This document shows, in pieces, positions 1 to 7,402 of a stretch of 22,422 bases of DNA (position 1 is its first letter; every line of letters starts with the position of its first letter). The DNA is from a virus. The notes below the pieces were generated by a model. That model saw only the letters and a program-made list of their open reading frames with translations, was not told where the DNA came from and made no database searches. The stretch covers positions 1-22,422 of the IMG/VR virus record IMGVR_UViG_3300046000_009961; one strand, written 5' to 3'. A program made the position numbers and the translations under genes.

Positions 1-323
1 TTAGATCTCTTTGGATTATCAACTCCATATTTATCTATACAAGTTTCTCTTCTATTTTTTACATAACAATATTTATTTCCACAACTTTTTCTATACCCAT
101 TTTTAAATCCCAAAAATGATAAGTGATTACCACAATCACACAACAATAGTTCATCTAAATTATTAACAAAGTAGTAAATTCTCTCAGATAAAGTTCTCTC
201 AGATAAACCTTTTGGTATATTATCATTTAGATAGTTTAAATAAATATTATTATTAGTATTATTTAAAAACAAACATAAACTACCTATGTTTCTATTTGCC
301 ATTTCAATTATCATATCCTTCAT
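1..323 (-). CDS. Zinc-ribbon/GVxN-repeat protein, N-terminal part (runs off window)
   Basis: The frame is open from an ATG at 323 to the window edge (107 codons) and is preceded directly by an in-frame TAG, which fixes this start. The visible protein has a Cys cluster (LLCDCGNHLSFLGF then GYRKSCGNKYC) resembling a zinc ribbon, followed by one KYGVDNPKRS unit. The same order, a zinc ribbon and then K-Y/W-G-V-x-N units, is seen in the proteins at 4526-6274 and 14702-15928, so this is a third member of the family. Such proteins are common in large phages and often carry a nuclease domain further on; whether this one does lies outside the window. It is transcribed away from the neck gene at 414. 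The family assignment is good; the function is inferred. Confidence 0.75.
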   Translation of the reverse strand, partial: MKDMIIEMANRNIGSLCLFLNNTNNNIYLNYLNDNIPKGLSERTLSERIYYFVNNLDELLLCDCGNHLSFLGFKNGYRKSCGNKYCYVKNRRETCIDKYGVDNPKRS

Positions 324-382
324 CTATGTTATATGTTTTTAGTTATATATTAAAAGTTGGTGATTGGTTTTCAATTTAGATA

Positions 383-395
383 TTTAATATATATG
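383..395 (+). promoter_or_regulatory. AT box upstream of the neck gene
   Basis: The sequence TTTAATATATATG lies 18 nt before the ATG at 414, in the short divergent gap 324-413. Very similar boxes lie 2-5 nt before the starts at 7403, 14702 and 17423. It could be a -10-like promoter element or an A/T-rich translation-initiation element. No Shine-Dalgarno sequence is visible here. Confidence 0.35.
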
Positions 396-413
396 TAAAA
401 TAAAGATAATTTT

Positions 414-1214
414 ATGTTAGATACAAATAGATTAGGTGACACTTATGTGCCTTACCAAGGTGGATATACAATCGAAGAATTAATTGACTTAGTTCAAAAT
501 GAATTAACTATTTCTTGTGCTTTGCCAAAAACATTACCAGATGCTAATATAAGACAAATTGTTGAAACAAGAGCACTTCCTTGGTTCTATCGTAGTTATC
601 AATACGCTGTTCAAAAGTTATACTACTTTATTGATAAGCAAGCTTTCTTTACTGAAGAATACACAAAATATAACTATGTTACTTTACCCTGTGAAATTCA
701 AACAGTTATTTATCTTTATGAAGTTAGAGGCGATAGTTTATTTCAATTAGGTATAAACACCCCAAACCTATCAGTTAACTTAGGTGTGACTAATCAACCT
801 TATCTATCATCATATGTAACCACAATTGGTGAATTGGGTGTTTATAAAACTGTATTAGATTCAATGTCTGATATGTTAAATCAAATGAATAAATATACTC
901 TTAAATATCAATTTAATCAGTTAAACCATAGGTTAAATATTTTAACTAATATTAAACACCACGTTATTATTGAGGCATATGCTAATATTCCACAAGAAAA
1001 CTTATTCAGAGATGACCTTTTCTTTAAATATGTAGTTGGGTATTGTAAACAACAATTGGGTAATCTGCTTGGTCGGTACGATTGGTCCTTACCAGGTTCT
1101 ATAAAAATCAATAGTGCTGATTTGATTTCTCAAGGTAAAGAAGAAGTAAAAGAAGTTGAAGAAGAAGTAAAAGGTCAAAGTACGAGTTCTTTCTTTATAA
1201 TGGTTAAGAAATAA
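414..1214 (+). CDS. Putative neck / head-completion protein, T4 gp13-like
   Basis: The 266-residue product has the layout of T4 gp13, which seals the filled head and joins the connector to the tail. An N-terminal helical stretch is followed by Y-V-T-L-P...V-I-Y-L-Y-E-V (about 88-104), resembling the gp13 F-D-L-R...V-x-x-I segment. Near the end an L-G-x-L-L-G-R-Y-x-x-x-L-P-G-S-I-K-I-N motif (about 215-233) resembles gp13's A-R-H-Q-G-M-M-L-P-G-G-V-T-I-D. An acidic Lys/Glu-rich stretch (about 240-254) then follows, as in gp13's E-E-A-R-L-E-K-E. The usual gp13 length is about 300 residues. The resemblance was recognised from memory rather than by alignment, so neck or adaptor protein is likely and the exact orthologue less so. 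A homing endonuclease gene starts 43 nt downstream. Confidence 0.6.
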   Translation: MLDTNRLGDTYVPYQGGYTIEELIDLVQNELTISCALPKTLPDANIRQIVETRALPWFYRSYQYAVQKLYYFIDKQAFFTEEYTKYNYVTLPCEIQTVIYLYEVRGDSLFQLGINTPNLSVNLGVTNQPYLSSYVTTIGELGVYKTVLDSMSDMLNQMNKYTLKYQFNQLNHRLNILTNIKHHVIIEAYANIPQENLFRDDLFFKYVVGYCKQQLGNLLGRYDWSLPGSIKINSADLISQGKEEVKEVEEEVKGQSTSSFFIMVKK

Positions 1215-1228
1215 TTTTTTTTAACACA

Positions 1229-1257
1229 GGGAGGTTAGAAAAAATTATATATAGTAT
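1229..1257 (+). promoter_or_regulatory. Leader of the GIY-YIG gene (GGGAGG plus ATATATA box)
   Basis: GGGAGG begins exactly 29 nt before the ATG, followed by an A-run and an ATATATA box ending a few nt before the start. The same arrangement with the same spacing precedes the gene at 14702, and a close version precedes the minus-strand gene starting at 6274. The GGAG is too far from the ATG to be a normal ribosome-binding site. Confidence 0.45.
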
Positions 1258-2169
1258 ATGGAAGAGATTAAATATACTATTTATAAACTTATAGATCCAA
1301 TATCTAATGAAATTAGATATATTGGACTAACATTTAACGACTTAAAACAAAGATTAAAATCTCATTGTTCTGAGAAATCTAAATCTCATAAATCTAATTG
1401 GATTAATCAATTAAAATCTAAAGGATTAAAACCTTTAATAGAATCTATTGAAGATGATATATCATCATATGATGATGTTTGTGAAAGAGAAATATATTGG
1501 ATTGATAAATATAAATCAGAAGGGCACCCTCTTACTAATATGGCATCAGGTGGAAATAAAAACAAGAAAATGTCAGATGAAACTCGGAAAAAAATGAGTT
1601 ATTCACACTTAGAAAGAAATAAAATATTTAAAAAAATACTCTCAGAATCAACTAAATTTTCAATAAGTAAATCATCTATCAAGAGATTTGAAAGTGAATA
1701 TGAAAGAGAAAAACTAAGAATATCTAATAAGAGATATGAGGATTCTAAAACAGAAGATCAGAAACTAAAAGATATTTTAATACAAAATTCTAAATCAGTT
1801 TATAAATATGATATTGATATGAATTTAATAGATATTTACCCATCAATAAATAATGCTGCTAAAATTAATAATTTGGAACAACGAAATATATCAAAGTGTT
1901 GTAAAAACATTTTTAGAATGGTTGGTGGATTTGTTTGGAGATTTGAAGGTGATTTAACACCAGTTGAGTATGTAGGTGGATCAGATAAATTTAGAGAAAT
2001 ATATCAATTTGATTTGAATAATAAATTATTAGCAAAATATGATAATGTTAAAATGGCTTCTAATGAACTAGGTATATTATCACAAGGTATTATAAATTGT
2101 TGCAAAGGTAAATACAAAACTTGTGGTGGGTATATATGGAAATATAAAAAATCGGTTTTAGAGGAATAA
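1258..2169 (+). CDS. GIY-YIG homing endonuclease with NUMOD repeats
   Basis: This is a site-specific DNA endonuclease of the free-standing homing type. The GIY-YIG domain occupies about residues 1-100: T-I-Y-K (7-10), Y-I-G-L (21-24), the catalytic-type Arg in K-Q-R-L-K-S-H (about 32) and the Glu in C-E-R-E-I-Y-W-I-D (about 76-84), followed by T-N-M-A-S-G-G. A short K-M-S-D-E-T-R-K-K-M-S segment (about 104-114) is typical of NUMOD3. Two NUMOD1-type DNA-binding repeats follow: S-V-Y-K-Y-D...G-F-V-W-R-F and E-I-Y-Q-F-D...G-Y-I-W-K-Y, each with an A-A/A-S helix and a C-C-K turn. It sits in the same orientation after the neck gene, which it may be using as its landing site. All domains appear intact. 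Confidence 0.9.
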   Translation: MEEIKYTIYKLIDPISNEIRYIGLTFNDLKQRLKSHCSEKSKSHKSNWINQLKSKGLKPLIESIEDDISSYDDVCEREIYWIDKYKSEGHPLTNMASGGNKNKKMSDETRKKMSYSHLERNKIFKKILSESTKFSISKSSIKRFESEYEREKLRISNKRYEDSKTEDQKLKDILIQNSKSVYKYDIDMNLIDIYPSINNAAKINNLEQRNISKCCKNIFRMVGGFVWRFEGDLTPVEYVGGSDKFREIYQFDLNNKLLAKYDNVKMASNELGILSQGIINCCKGKYKTCGGYIWKYKKSVLEE

Positions 2170-2198
2170 CAAAATTAGTAGTGATTTTATTTGGAAAT

Positions 2199-2672
2199 TT
2201 AAATAATTCTAATAACAAGTTTCAGATTATCAATGGTTGTGTTATCGTCTAATGAATTAAAATCATCCAATGATACTCTTTCATCATTAACTTTAATTAT
2301 CACCTTAGATTCAGGATAAACCTCTGTAATGATACTTGATGTTAATGTAACATACTCTTTTATATCACCTATCTGAAACTCACCTTCTAATTTAACAATA
2401 TTTACTTTATATAAAGACTTGAACTTACCATAAGTTGTAGTACCATCTTCATTTTGATAAACATCACTTTCTCTAAAATAAACAGAGATTTTATATTTAC
2501 CATCTTCTGATAGATAATAAGTTATATTATCAATCAACTTAGATACATCTTCAGATAAATCAGGTAAAGAAGGTCTTAGTTCAGTTATAACACTAACTAA
2601 TTCAATAGCTTCTTCTTTATCTAAAGAATTAATTTTTACTTTTCCTGAGAATTTATTAAATTCAACTATCAT
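2199..2672 (-). CDS. Hypothetical protein
   Basis: A 157-residue acidic protein that I do not recognise. It begins MIVEFNKFSGKVKI, has a helical segment rich in Glu and Leu (about 17-50), then alternating beta-like segments (Y-K-I-S-V-Y-F, Y-K-V-N-I-V-K-L), and ends in a hydrophobic L-K-L-V-I-R-I-I. There is no signal peptide, membrane segment or catalytic motif. It is divergent from the gene at 2694, with only 21 nt between the two start codons. That gap is nearly pure A/T and holds a TATAAATA on the minus strand two nt from this ATG, too close to act as a conventional promoter for it. Confidence 0.6.
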   Translation of the reverse strand: MIVEFNKFSGKVKINSLDKEEAIELVSVITELRPSLPDLSEDVSKLIDNITYYLSEDGKYKISVYFRESDVYQNEDGTTTYGKFKSLYKVNIVKLEGEFQIGDIKEYVTLTSSIITEVYPESKVIIKVNDERVSLDDFNSLDDNTTIDNLKLVIRII

Positions 2673-2693
2673 AATATTTATATATATAAAATA

Positions 2694-2987
2694 ATGAATT
2701 ATAAAATAATAAATAAAACGCTTTATATATGCGATAAATGGGGAAACACTGGTCGAAGAATTTCAGAAAATGTTTCCTTTGGTACATTTGATGACGCTAC
2801 ATCTAATTTCTTAGTAACTAAGACAGATGGTAAAGTCGAACTTAAAGATTTAAACGGATCTGTAAGAAGAGTTTTATCAAATGATGGCGTAGAAGCGAGA
2901 TTTCAAGGAAATGATATAATAATAAGAAAAAAAGATGGTAAAACCTGTATAGTTGATATATATGGTAACATCCAAAGATGGATGTAA
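2694..2987 (+). CDS. Small beta-repeat protein of unknown function
   Basis: A 97-residue protein made of three similar units. Each has a beta-like strand pair with a D-x-x-G-x turn and, in the first two, an R-R after it: L-Y-I-C-D-K-W-G-N-T-G-R-R-I-S, then L-V-T-K-T-D-G-K...L-N-G-S-V-R-R-V-L-S, then I-I-I-R-K-K-D-G-K...Y-G-N-I-Q-R-W-M. This could be a propeller-blade-like or beta-sheet repeat, but no function can be assigned. Its stop codon abuts the stop of the convergent gene at 2988 with no spacer, so the two 3' ends are packed back to back. Confidence 0.6.
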   Translation: MNYKIINKTLYICDKWGNTGRRISENVSFGTFDDATSNFLVTKTDGKVELKDLNGSVRRVLSNDGVEARFQGNDIIIRKKDGKTCIVDIYGNIQRWM

Positions 2988-4001
2988 TTACTTATTAAAT
3001 CTGTTGAATGAATTTTGAGTAATCATTTCATACCTAACTTCGCCAATAAACTCTTTAAGATTTCTACTATTTGTATAAGACATAGCTGATTTCAAATAGT
3101 CAGTAAAGTTTTCACACCAACCGGCTAATGTATAATCAACTTTATTATACTTAGTAATACCTTCACCAGTTTTTAACTCATGTCTATTCCAAGATTTTTG
3201 AACTTCTTTAGTTGACATACCACGATAGTATTTATGAACCTCACCACCTTCATTAAAATATTCTGTGGCTTCTTGAATTGTTATCTCCTTAAAACTTCTA
3301 TTAACTTCTATATAATTTTCACCACAACTCTCTAAGCATTTGTTGAAAATACCCCCTAACATTACATAGTCAGCACCTAAAGCCAGAGCTTTAATTATAT
3401 CTGAGAAGTTTTTGAATCCACCATCAGCAATAATTTTAGTTGGATTTTCAAATTCAGATTTATATTGAGCACATTCACTTATCAGTGAAGCCATTGGATA
3501 GTGAATTGAGACATTGGCAGAGGTCGTACAAGCCGATCCTCCACCAATACCAACTCTTATATAATCAACACCAATCTTACAATACTCCCGGTATGTATCG
3601 GGATTGGCGATATTGCCTATCATTAATTCAATTTGATTGCCATATTTTTCTTTAAGATTTTTAGATGTTTCATAAAGTTTCATCATGTTACCATTAGCAA
3701 TATCAATTAAGACTTTTTTTGGTAATTTTTCACCAGATTCTAATATAGAAATTATCTCATTAAGTCCATATGAATAAAAAAAGTGGTCATTTTTTACTTT
3801 TTCAAATTTAACATTTCTCGGTAAACAGATATTTATATTATTTTCTTCAAAAATAAATATATTATTCTCATCAATTACTTTATCCATCGGTGCGGTAAAA
3901 AGGGGTAATTTATCACCAACAAATGGATTTACTTCACTTCTGGATGAAATATTACTTAATACCTCCGGAACTATTACAATATCATTCCAATCAAATTTCA
4001 T
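2988..4001 (-). CDS. guaC: GMP reductase / IMP dehydrogenase family enzyme
   Basis: A TIM-barrel oxidoreductase of purine metabolism. Its 337-residue length without a CBS insertion fits GMP reductase (NADPH-dependent GMP to IMP) better than IMP dehydrogenase. Visible family motifs are the N-terminal D-W-N-D-I-V-I-V-P and L-P-L-F-T-A-P-M-D (about 33-40), D-I-A-N-G (100-104), I-G-N-I-A (128-132), and the catalytic loop R-V-G-I-G-G-G-S-A-C-T-T with nucleophile Cys158. I-A-D-G-G (191-195) and A-D-Y-V-M-L-G-G (210-217) follow, then the flap Y-R-G-M-S-T (259-264). The usual catalytic loop reads G-x-G-P-G-S-x-C-T-T; here Pro is replaced by Gly. It lies on the minus strand with the small gene at 4018 just upstream. 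A role in rebalancing purine pools for phage replication is inferred; the exact reaction direction is not certain. Confidence 0.8.
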   Translation of the reverse strand: MKFDWNDIVIVPEVLSNISSRSEVNPFVGDKLPLFTAPMDKVIDENNIFIFEENNINICLPRNVKFEKVKNDHFFYSYGLNEIISILESGEKLPKKVLIDIANGNMMKLYETSKNLKEKYGNQIELMIGNIANPDTYREYCKIGVDYIRVGIGGGSACTTSANVSIHYPMASLISECAQYKSEFENPTKIIADGGFKNFSDIIKALALGADYVMLGGIFNKCLESCGENYIEVNRSFKEITIQEATEYFNEGGEVHKYYRGMSTKEVQKSWNRHELKTGEGITKYNKVDYTLAGWCENFTDYLKSAMSYTNSRNLKEFIGEVRYEMITQNSFNRFNK

Positions 4002-4017
4002 AAATAGATTTTATTTT

Positions 4018-4332
4018 TTAATAGAAGATATATTTCTCTTCTTCTTGAATGCAGTAAATAGAGATTGGATAAAGTCTAATCTCACCTTGAGTCTCATCAA
4101 TCATAAATCTCATAGCACCATCAATAACTTCTTCATTAGTTATCTTTGCTGTAGCACTGTTTAAACCTTTGAAAATTGTGTAAGCCACATCATCTGTTGA
4201 TTCGTCAACCGTAATGAAATGGTTCTTTCCCAAAATCTTACCCATTTGACCTTCTTCAAAGTAGGCTTTTTGAATAATTGTTTTAAGAGCTTCTGAGTTT
4301 GAAAACTCAACTTTAATTTCGTGTTTAATCAT
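4018..4332 (-). CDS. Hypothetical protein
   Basis: A 104-residue protein that I do not recognise. It begins MIKHEIKVEFSNSEALKTII, contains G-K-I-L-G-K-N-H-F-I-T-V-D-E, and ends in an aromatic tail (Y-C-I-Q-E-E-E-K-Y-I-F-Y). A predicted beta-alpha mixture with no membrane segment is all that can be seen. It ends 16 nt before the start of the GMP reductase-like gene on the same strand, so the two are probably co-transcribed. The upstream region is A/T-rich without a Shine-Dalgarno sequence. Confidence 0.55.
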   Translation of the reverse strand: MIKHEIKVEFSNSEALKTIIQKAYFEEGQMGKILGKNHFITVDESTDDVAYTIFKGLNSATAKITNEEVIDGAMRFMIDETQGEIRLYPISIYCIQEEEKYIFY

Positions 4333-4411
4333 TTTTAAATTATTTTGATTTTATTTACTTATGTTTTATGGATTAGATAGAAGAAAGTTTATAAATTTTA
4401 TATATAACTAA

Positions 4412-4502
4412 TTAACCGGGGGCCCAGCGCCCACTCTTTAGGACCGGTATTAGTTACGCTAATAGAAAACACCGAATTCGCTACTCGGTGTTTTCGCTTT
4501 TT
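4412..4502 (+). ncRNA. Candidate structured small RNA (three hairpins)
   Basis: This is a GC-rich island within the gene-free stretch 4333-4525. Three stems can be drawn in order. The first has outer CCGG 4416-4419 with 4444-4447, enclosing GGGC 4420-4423 with GCCC 4429-4432. The second is TATTAG 4448-4453 with CTAATA 4459-4464 over a TTACG loop. The third is an 11-bp perfect stem 4465-4475 with 4485-4495. A T-run follows (CGCTTTTT), and an A/T box TTTATATATAA lies just upstream at about 4398-4408, so a plus-strand transcript with its own terminator is plausible. Strand and function are not proven; part of it could simply end the minus-strand gene at 4526. I do not match it to a known RNA family. 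Confidence 0.45.
4465..4502 (+). terminator. Strong hairpin with T-run
   Basis: An 11-bp perfect stem (GAAAACACCGA paired with TCGGTGTTTTC, 9-nt loop) is followed by GCTTTTT on the plus strand. On the minus strand it lies about 30 nt past the stop of the gene ending at 4526, where the A-run inside the stem supplies only a short U-tract, so it may also work there. Confidence 0.6.
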
Positions 4503-4525
4503 AAACAATTGAAATGAAAAATAAA

Positions 4526-6274
4526 TTAAATCTTCTTTTCAAACTTTAATTGACCACAATCAAATATCTTATATGAACCAAATTCATCTTCCATTATTTT
4601 AGATTCGGAAAGTGATTTATCATATCCAATTTTAACTAAGTTAGACTTCTTATATCTTTGTTTATTAACTCTTCTTTTATCAATAAAATATGAATAGTTT
4701 GGATAACTAGTTGATGACAACTCAAATCCCAATTTGAAATAAAGGCTACCATTTGACCAAGACTTATCAGCAAACGATATAATTCTTTTAGGTTTTTTTA
4801 ATTTAATAAAGTAGTTTAATAATTTAGAAGCACCACCAATAACATTAACATTTAATTTATTACAAAATCTGGATAAATTCCACTCATTATCTTGCATTTT
4901 CTTACGACCTTCAAAATGGTCAAATGTCATTAAACTAACTAAGGTCTCTTCGTAAAAGAGGCCTATTTTTAATGAGGATGAAACATAACCTTGTATATGA
5001 CTATCATTTAAAAATGACTTTATTAATTTAACATCTTTAATTTCCTCAATTTTACATTTTCTAGCAAATATCTTATTATCAGAAATTCCTATCCAGTTTC
5101 TTATTTGGCTTTTTATTACATCACATTTAAAGGACCAATCATCTTCCCAAATATTTATAATTCTTATACCTCTTTTTCTAAAATGATCTAACTTATCTAA
5201 ATGATAGTTTTTTTGCTTAAATAATTCCGAGTGCCAATAAAGACCATTAAATTCAAATCCAATATTTAGATTAGGTAAGTAAATATCAATCTCTAATCCA
5301 TCTCTATAAGATCTAATAATTTCGCCATTATATATAGAACTTATAAATTCAAATACTTCAGTTTCCTTGAAAGATTGAGTATCTTCCACTTGATAACAAA
5401 CTGTACATTGTTTATTGTTTATACCCCTTCTAGCATGATATAAATGTGAGTTTGTAATATAACTATGTTCTTTATCACAATCACAATTCATCTCATATTT
5501 GCCAAATCCAATATACTTTATATAGTTAATATCACTGTTTAAATTTGTTTTTATATCACAATTGTGATATTTATCAAACATTATTTTTTTATATTCATCG
5601 GTTTTTGTATAGTTATCGACTCCCCATTTATATAGAGATGTTTCTTTGTATTTATTTATTATCTCATCTGATTTCATCGGGTGATTAACACCATATTTTA
5701 TTAAATTTGAATTTTTAATCTTATTCTTTATTTCTTCAGATTGAAATGGGTTTTGAACACCGTAGTTTTTTAATGTAGTTTTTATCTTTCTATCTTTTAT
5801 TATATCTAATTTTGATATATTATCAACTCCATACCTATCCACAAAAGTCTTTTTTGACTTTATATCTATTTCATTGTAATCTAAGTTTAATTTAGATAGA
5901 GATATTTTACTTTTAACAGAATCTAACTCTGATGTATTCTCAACACCATACTTATTTAGGTTATTTTTCTTATAATTTATTAATTTTTTTTCTATAAGAC
6001 TCAAATCTGAATTAGAACAAGATTTTGAACAATATTCTCTATACCCTCTTGATATAGATAAGAATTTAGTTTTCTTTTTACAAGACAAACACTCACCATC
6101 TTTATTACTTAATAAATATATTTTTTCAGATATACTTACTCCATTTTTATCTAAAATAAATTTATAAAGATTCGGTAAGTTAGATAGAACCCAAGAATCC
6201 TTAACTGAGTGAATGATTATCTTAGATAGATAAATATTATATTCTTTTTCAATTTCAAATGAGTTATTAAACAT
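4526..6274 (-). CDS. Vsr-like endonuclease with zinc ribbons, GVxN repeats and a GNAT/Mom-like C-terminus
   Basis: A 582-residue composite protein, probably a selfish homing-type endonuclease. Domains in order: a zinc ribbon with C62/C65 and C82/C86; five K/R/N-Y/W-G-V-x-N units at about 108, 147, 170, 193 and 216, likely DNA-binding; a second Cys set (C264, C266, C290, C293); a Vsr/PD-(D/E)xK-like nuclease at about 300-395 with E-I-D-I-Y-L-P and G-F-E-F-N-G-L-Y-W-H-S, then the Vsr-type ending R-I-I-N-I-W-E-D-D-W. The region about 400-535 resembles GNAT or Mom-like proteins (S-L-M-T-F, L-S-R-F-C, I-S-F-A-D-K-S-W-S-N-G-S-L-Y-F-K-L-G-F). The C-terminal tail G-S-Y-K-I-F-D-C-G-Q-L-K-F is shared with the protein at 14702. 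It is an island between nucleotide-metabolism genes, the usual setting for free-standing homing genes. Confidence 0.8.
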   Translation of the reverse strand: MFNNSFEIEKEYNIYLSKIIIHSVKDSWVLSNLPNLYKFILDKNGVSISEKIYLLSNKDGECLSCKKKTKFLSISRGYREYCSKSCSNSDLSLIEKKLINYKKNNLNKYGVENTSELDSVKSKISLSKLNLDYNEIDIKSKKTFVDRYGVDNISKLDIIKDRKIKTTLKNYGVQNPFQSEEIKNKIKNSNLIKYGVNHPMKSDEIINKYKETSLYKWGVDNYTKTDEYKKIMFDKYHNCDIKTNLNSDINYIKYIGFGKYEMNCDCDKEHSYITNSHLYHARRGINNKQCTVCYQVEDTQSFKETEVFEFISSIYNGEIIRSYRDGLEIDIYLPNLNIGFEFNGLYWHSELFKQKNYHLDKLDHFRKRGIRIINIWEDDWSFKCDVIKSQIRNWIGISDNKIFARKCKIEEIKDVKLIKSFLNDSHIQGYVSSSLKIGLFYEETLVSLMTFDHFEGRKKMQDNEWNLSRFCNKLNVNVIGGASKLLNYFIKLKKPKRIISFADKSWSNGSLYFKLGFELSSTSYPNYSYFIDKRRVNKQRYKKSNLVKIGYDKSLSESKIMEDEFGSYKIFDCGQLKFEKKI

Positions 6275-6303
6275 AATTTATATATAAACTTTACCATCAC
6301 TCC
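6275..6303 (-). promoter_or_regulatory. Leader of the Vsr-like gene (GGAG plus ATATATA box)
   Basis: Read on the minus strand, TAGGAGT starts about 30 nt before the ATG at 6274 and is followed by TTTATATATAA next to the start. It matches the leaders at 1229-1257 and 14673-14701 in order of elements and, within one nt, in spacing, although the coding regions are of different families. Confidence 0.45.
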
Positions 6304-6379
6304 TACTAAAAAAATCCAAAGAGAAGAAAAAACTTTATTAATAAATACTCATATAAAAAAAATAAAATAATTTAAAATA

Positions 6380-7336
6380 ATGGAACATATACTACAAGAA
6401 AACAAAGACAGATTTGTAATGTTTCCCTTAAAATATCACGATATTTGGGAAATGTACAAAACCGCTGAACATTCATTTTGGACAGCTGAGGAGATTGATT
6501 TAGCTCAAGACTTAACCGATTGGAATGAAAAGCTAAATGATAACGAGAAACACTTTATTAAGATGGTGTTGGCTTTTTTTGCCGCTAGTGATGGAATTGT
6601 TAATGAGAATTTAGCTGAGAACTTTTTGAAAGAAGTTCAGTATCCAGAGGCAAAATCTTTCTACGGTTTCCAAATTGCTATGGAGAATGTTCACTCTGAA
6701 ACATACTCTTTGTTAATTGATACTTATATCAAAGACTCAGCTGAAAAAGATAGATTGTTTCATGCAATTGATAACTTCCCATCTATTAAAGAAAAAGCTG
6801 ATTGGGCTTTGAAATGGATTGCGTCTGATTCATTTGATGAAAGATTAATTGCATTTGCTGCTGTTGAAGGTATCTTCTTCTCAGGATCATTCTGTTCTAT
6901 CTTTTGGTTGAAGAAAAGAGGTTTAATGCCTGGTTTATCATTCTCTAATGAGTTAATCTCAAGAGATGAAGGTTTACATTGTCAGTTTGCTTGTTTGTTA
7001 CATAACAGATATATTAAAGATAAAGTATCAGAAGAAAGGATTAAAGAAATCATCTGCTCAGCAGTTGATATAGAAAGAACATTCATTACAGAATCTTTAC
7101 CTGTTTCTTTAATTGGTATGAACTCTAAACTAATGGAACAATATATTGAGTTTACAGCTGACTTCTGGTTACAAGCTTTAGGTTGTCAAAAAGTTTATAA
7201 TGTTGAAAATCCTTTTGACTTTATGGATATGATTTCATTACAAGGTAAAACTAACTTCTTCGAGAAGAGAGTTGCTGAATACCAAAAAGTATCTGATAAG
7301 GCTATTGACTTTGATAACTTAGATGATGATTTTTAA
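6380..7336 (+). CDS. nrdB: Ribonucleoside-diphosphate reductase class Ia, small (beta) subunit
   Basis: This subunit houses the diiron-tyrosyl radical that the large subunit uses to reduce ribonucleoside diphosphates to deoxyribonucleotides. The 318-residue protein shows all metal ligands in the expected spacing: D40 (E-E-I-D-L-A-Q-D), E102 and H105 (M-E-N-V-H-S-E), E163, and E197/H200 (S-R-D-E-G-L-H). The radical tyrosine is Y109. [13 protein letters not shown] and the helix around 95-115 are close to the eukaryotic and Bacteroidetes R2 type. The acidic, aromatic-ended tail D-N-L-D-D-D-F is the usual docking peptide for the large subunit. No large subunit gene is in the window, so it must lie elsewhere or be supplied by the host. 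A strong terminator follows directly. Confidence 0.95.
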   Translation: MEHILQENKDRFVMFPLKYHDIWEMYKTAEHSFWTAEEIDLAQDLTDWNEKLNDNEKHFIKMVLAFFAASDGIVNENLAENFLKEVQYPEAKSFYGFQIAMENVHSETYSLLIDTYIKDSAEKDRLFHAIDNFPSIKEKADWALKWIASDSFDERLIAFAAVEGIFFSGSFCSIFWLKKRGLMPGLSFSNELISRDEGLHCQFACLLHNRYIKDKVSEERIKEIICSAVDIERTFITESLPVSLIGMNSKLMEQYIEFTADFWLQALGCQKVYNVENPFDFMDMISLQGKTNFFEKRVAEYQKVSDKAIDFDNLDDDF

Positions 7337-7355
7337 TTAAATTAAATTCAAAAAA

Positions 7356-7390
7356 ATAAAACCCACTTCAAAAAAGTGGGTTTTATTTTT
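7356..7390 (+). terminator. Rho-independent terminator after nrdB
   Basis: The stem AAAACCCACTT (7358-7368) pairs perfectly with AAGTGGGTTTT (7374-7384) over a 5-nt loop, extends by two A/T pairs, and ends in a T-rich run. It separates nrdB from the next gene, whose AT box overlaps the end of the T-run. Confidence 0.85.
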
Positions 7391-7402
7391 AATATATATG
7401 TT

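Noticed and set aside
917-1111. Minus-strand open frame inside the neck gene
   Set aside because: It is antisense to a coherent coding region and has no start signal or homology.
2675-2682. TATAAATA on the minus strand as a late promoter for the gene at 2672
   Set aside because: It is two nt from the ATG, so transcription would begin inside the coding sequence.
3440-3655. Plus-strand open frame inside the GMP reductase-like gene
   Set aside because: It lies wholly within a well-supported minus-strand enzyme gene and covers its catalytic loop; it has no start signal and no recognisable sequence.
2988-4001. IMP dehydrogenase as the primary call
   Set aside because: The length and the lack of a CBS insertion fit GMP reductase better, although the Y-R-G-M flap also occurs in IMP dehydrogenase.
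4333-6379. Group I intron carrying the Vsr-like gene
   Set aside because: The flanking genes are complete at their ends and no split exon or intron core could be found; the hairpins at 4412-4502 do not form the expected core.
7376-7402. Earlier in-frame start for the gene at 7403
   Set aside because: The codon lies inside the nrdB terminator hairpin, and the added residues are encoded by the terminator itself.
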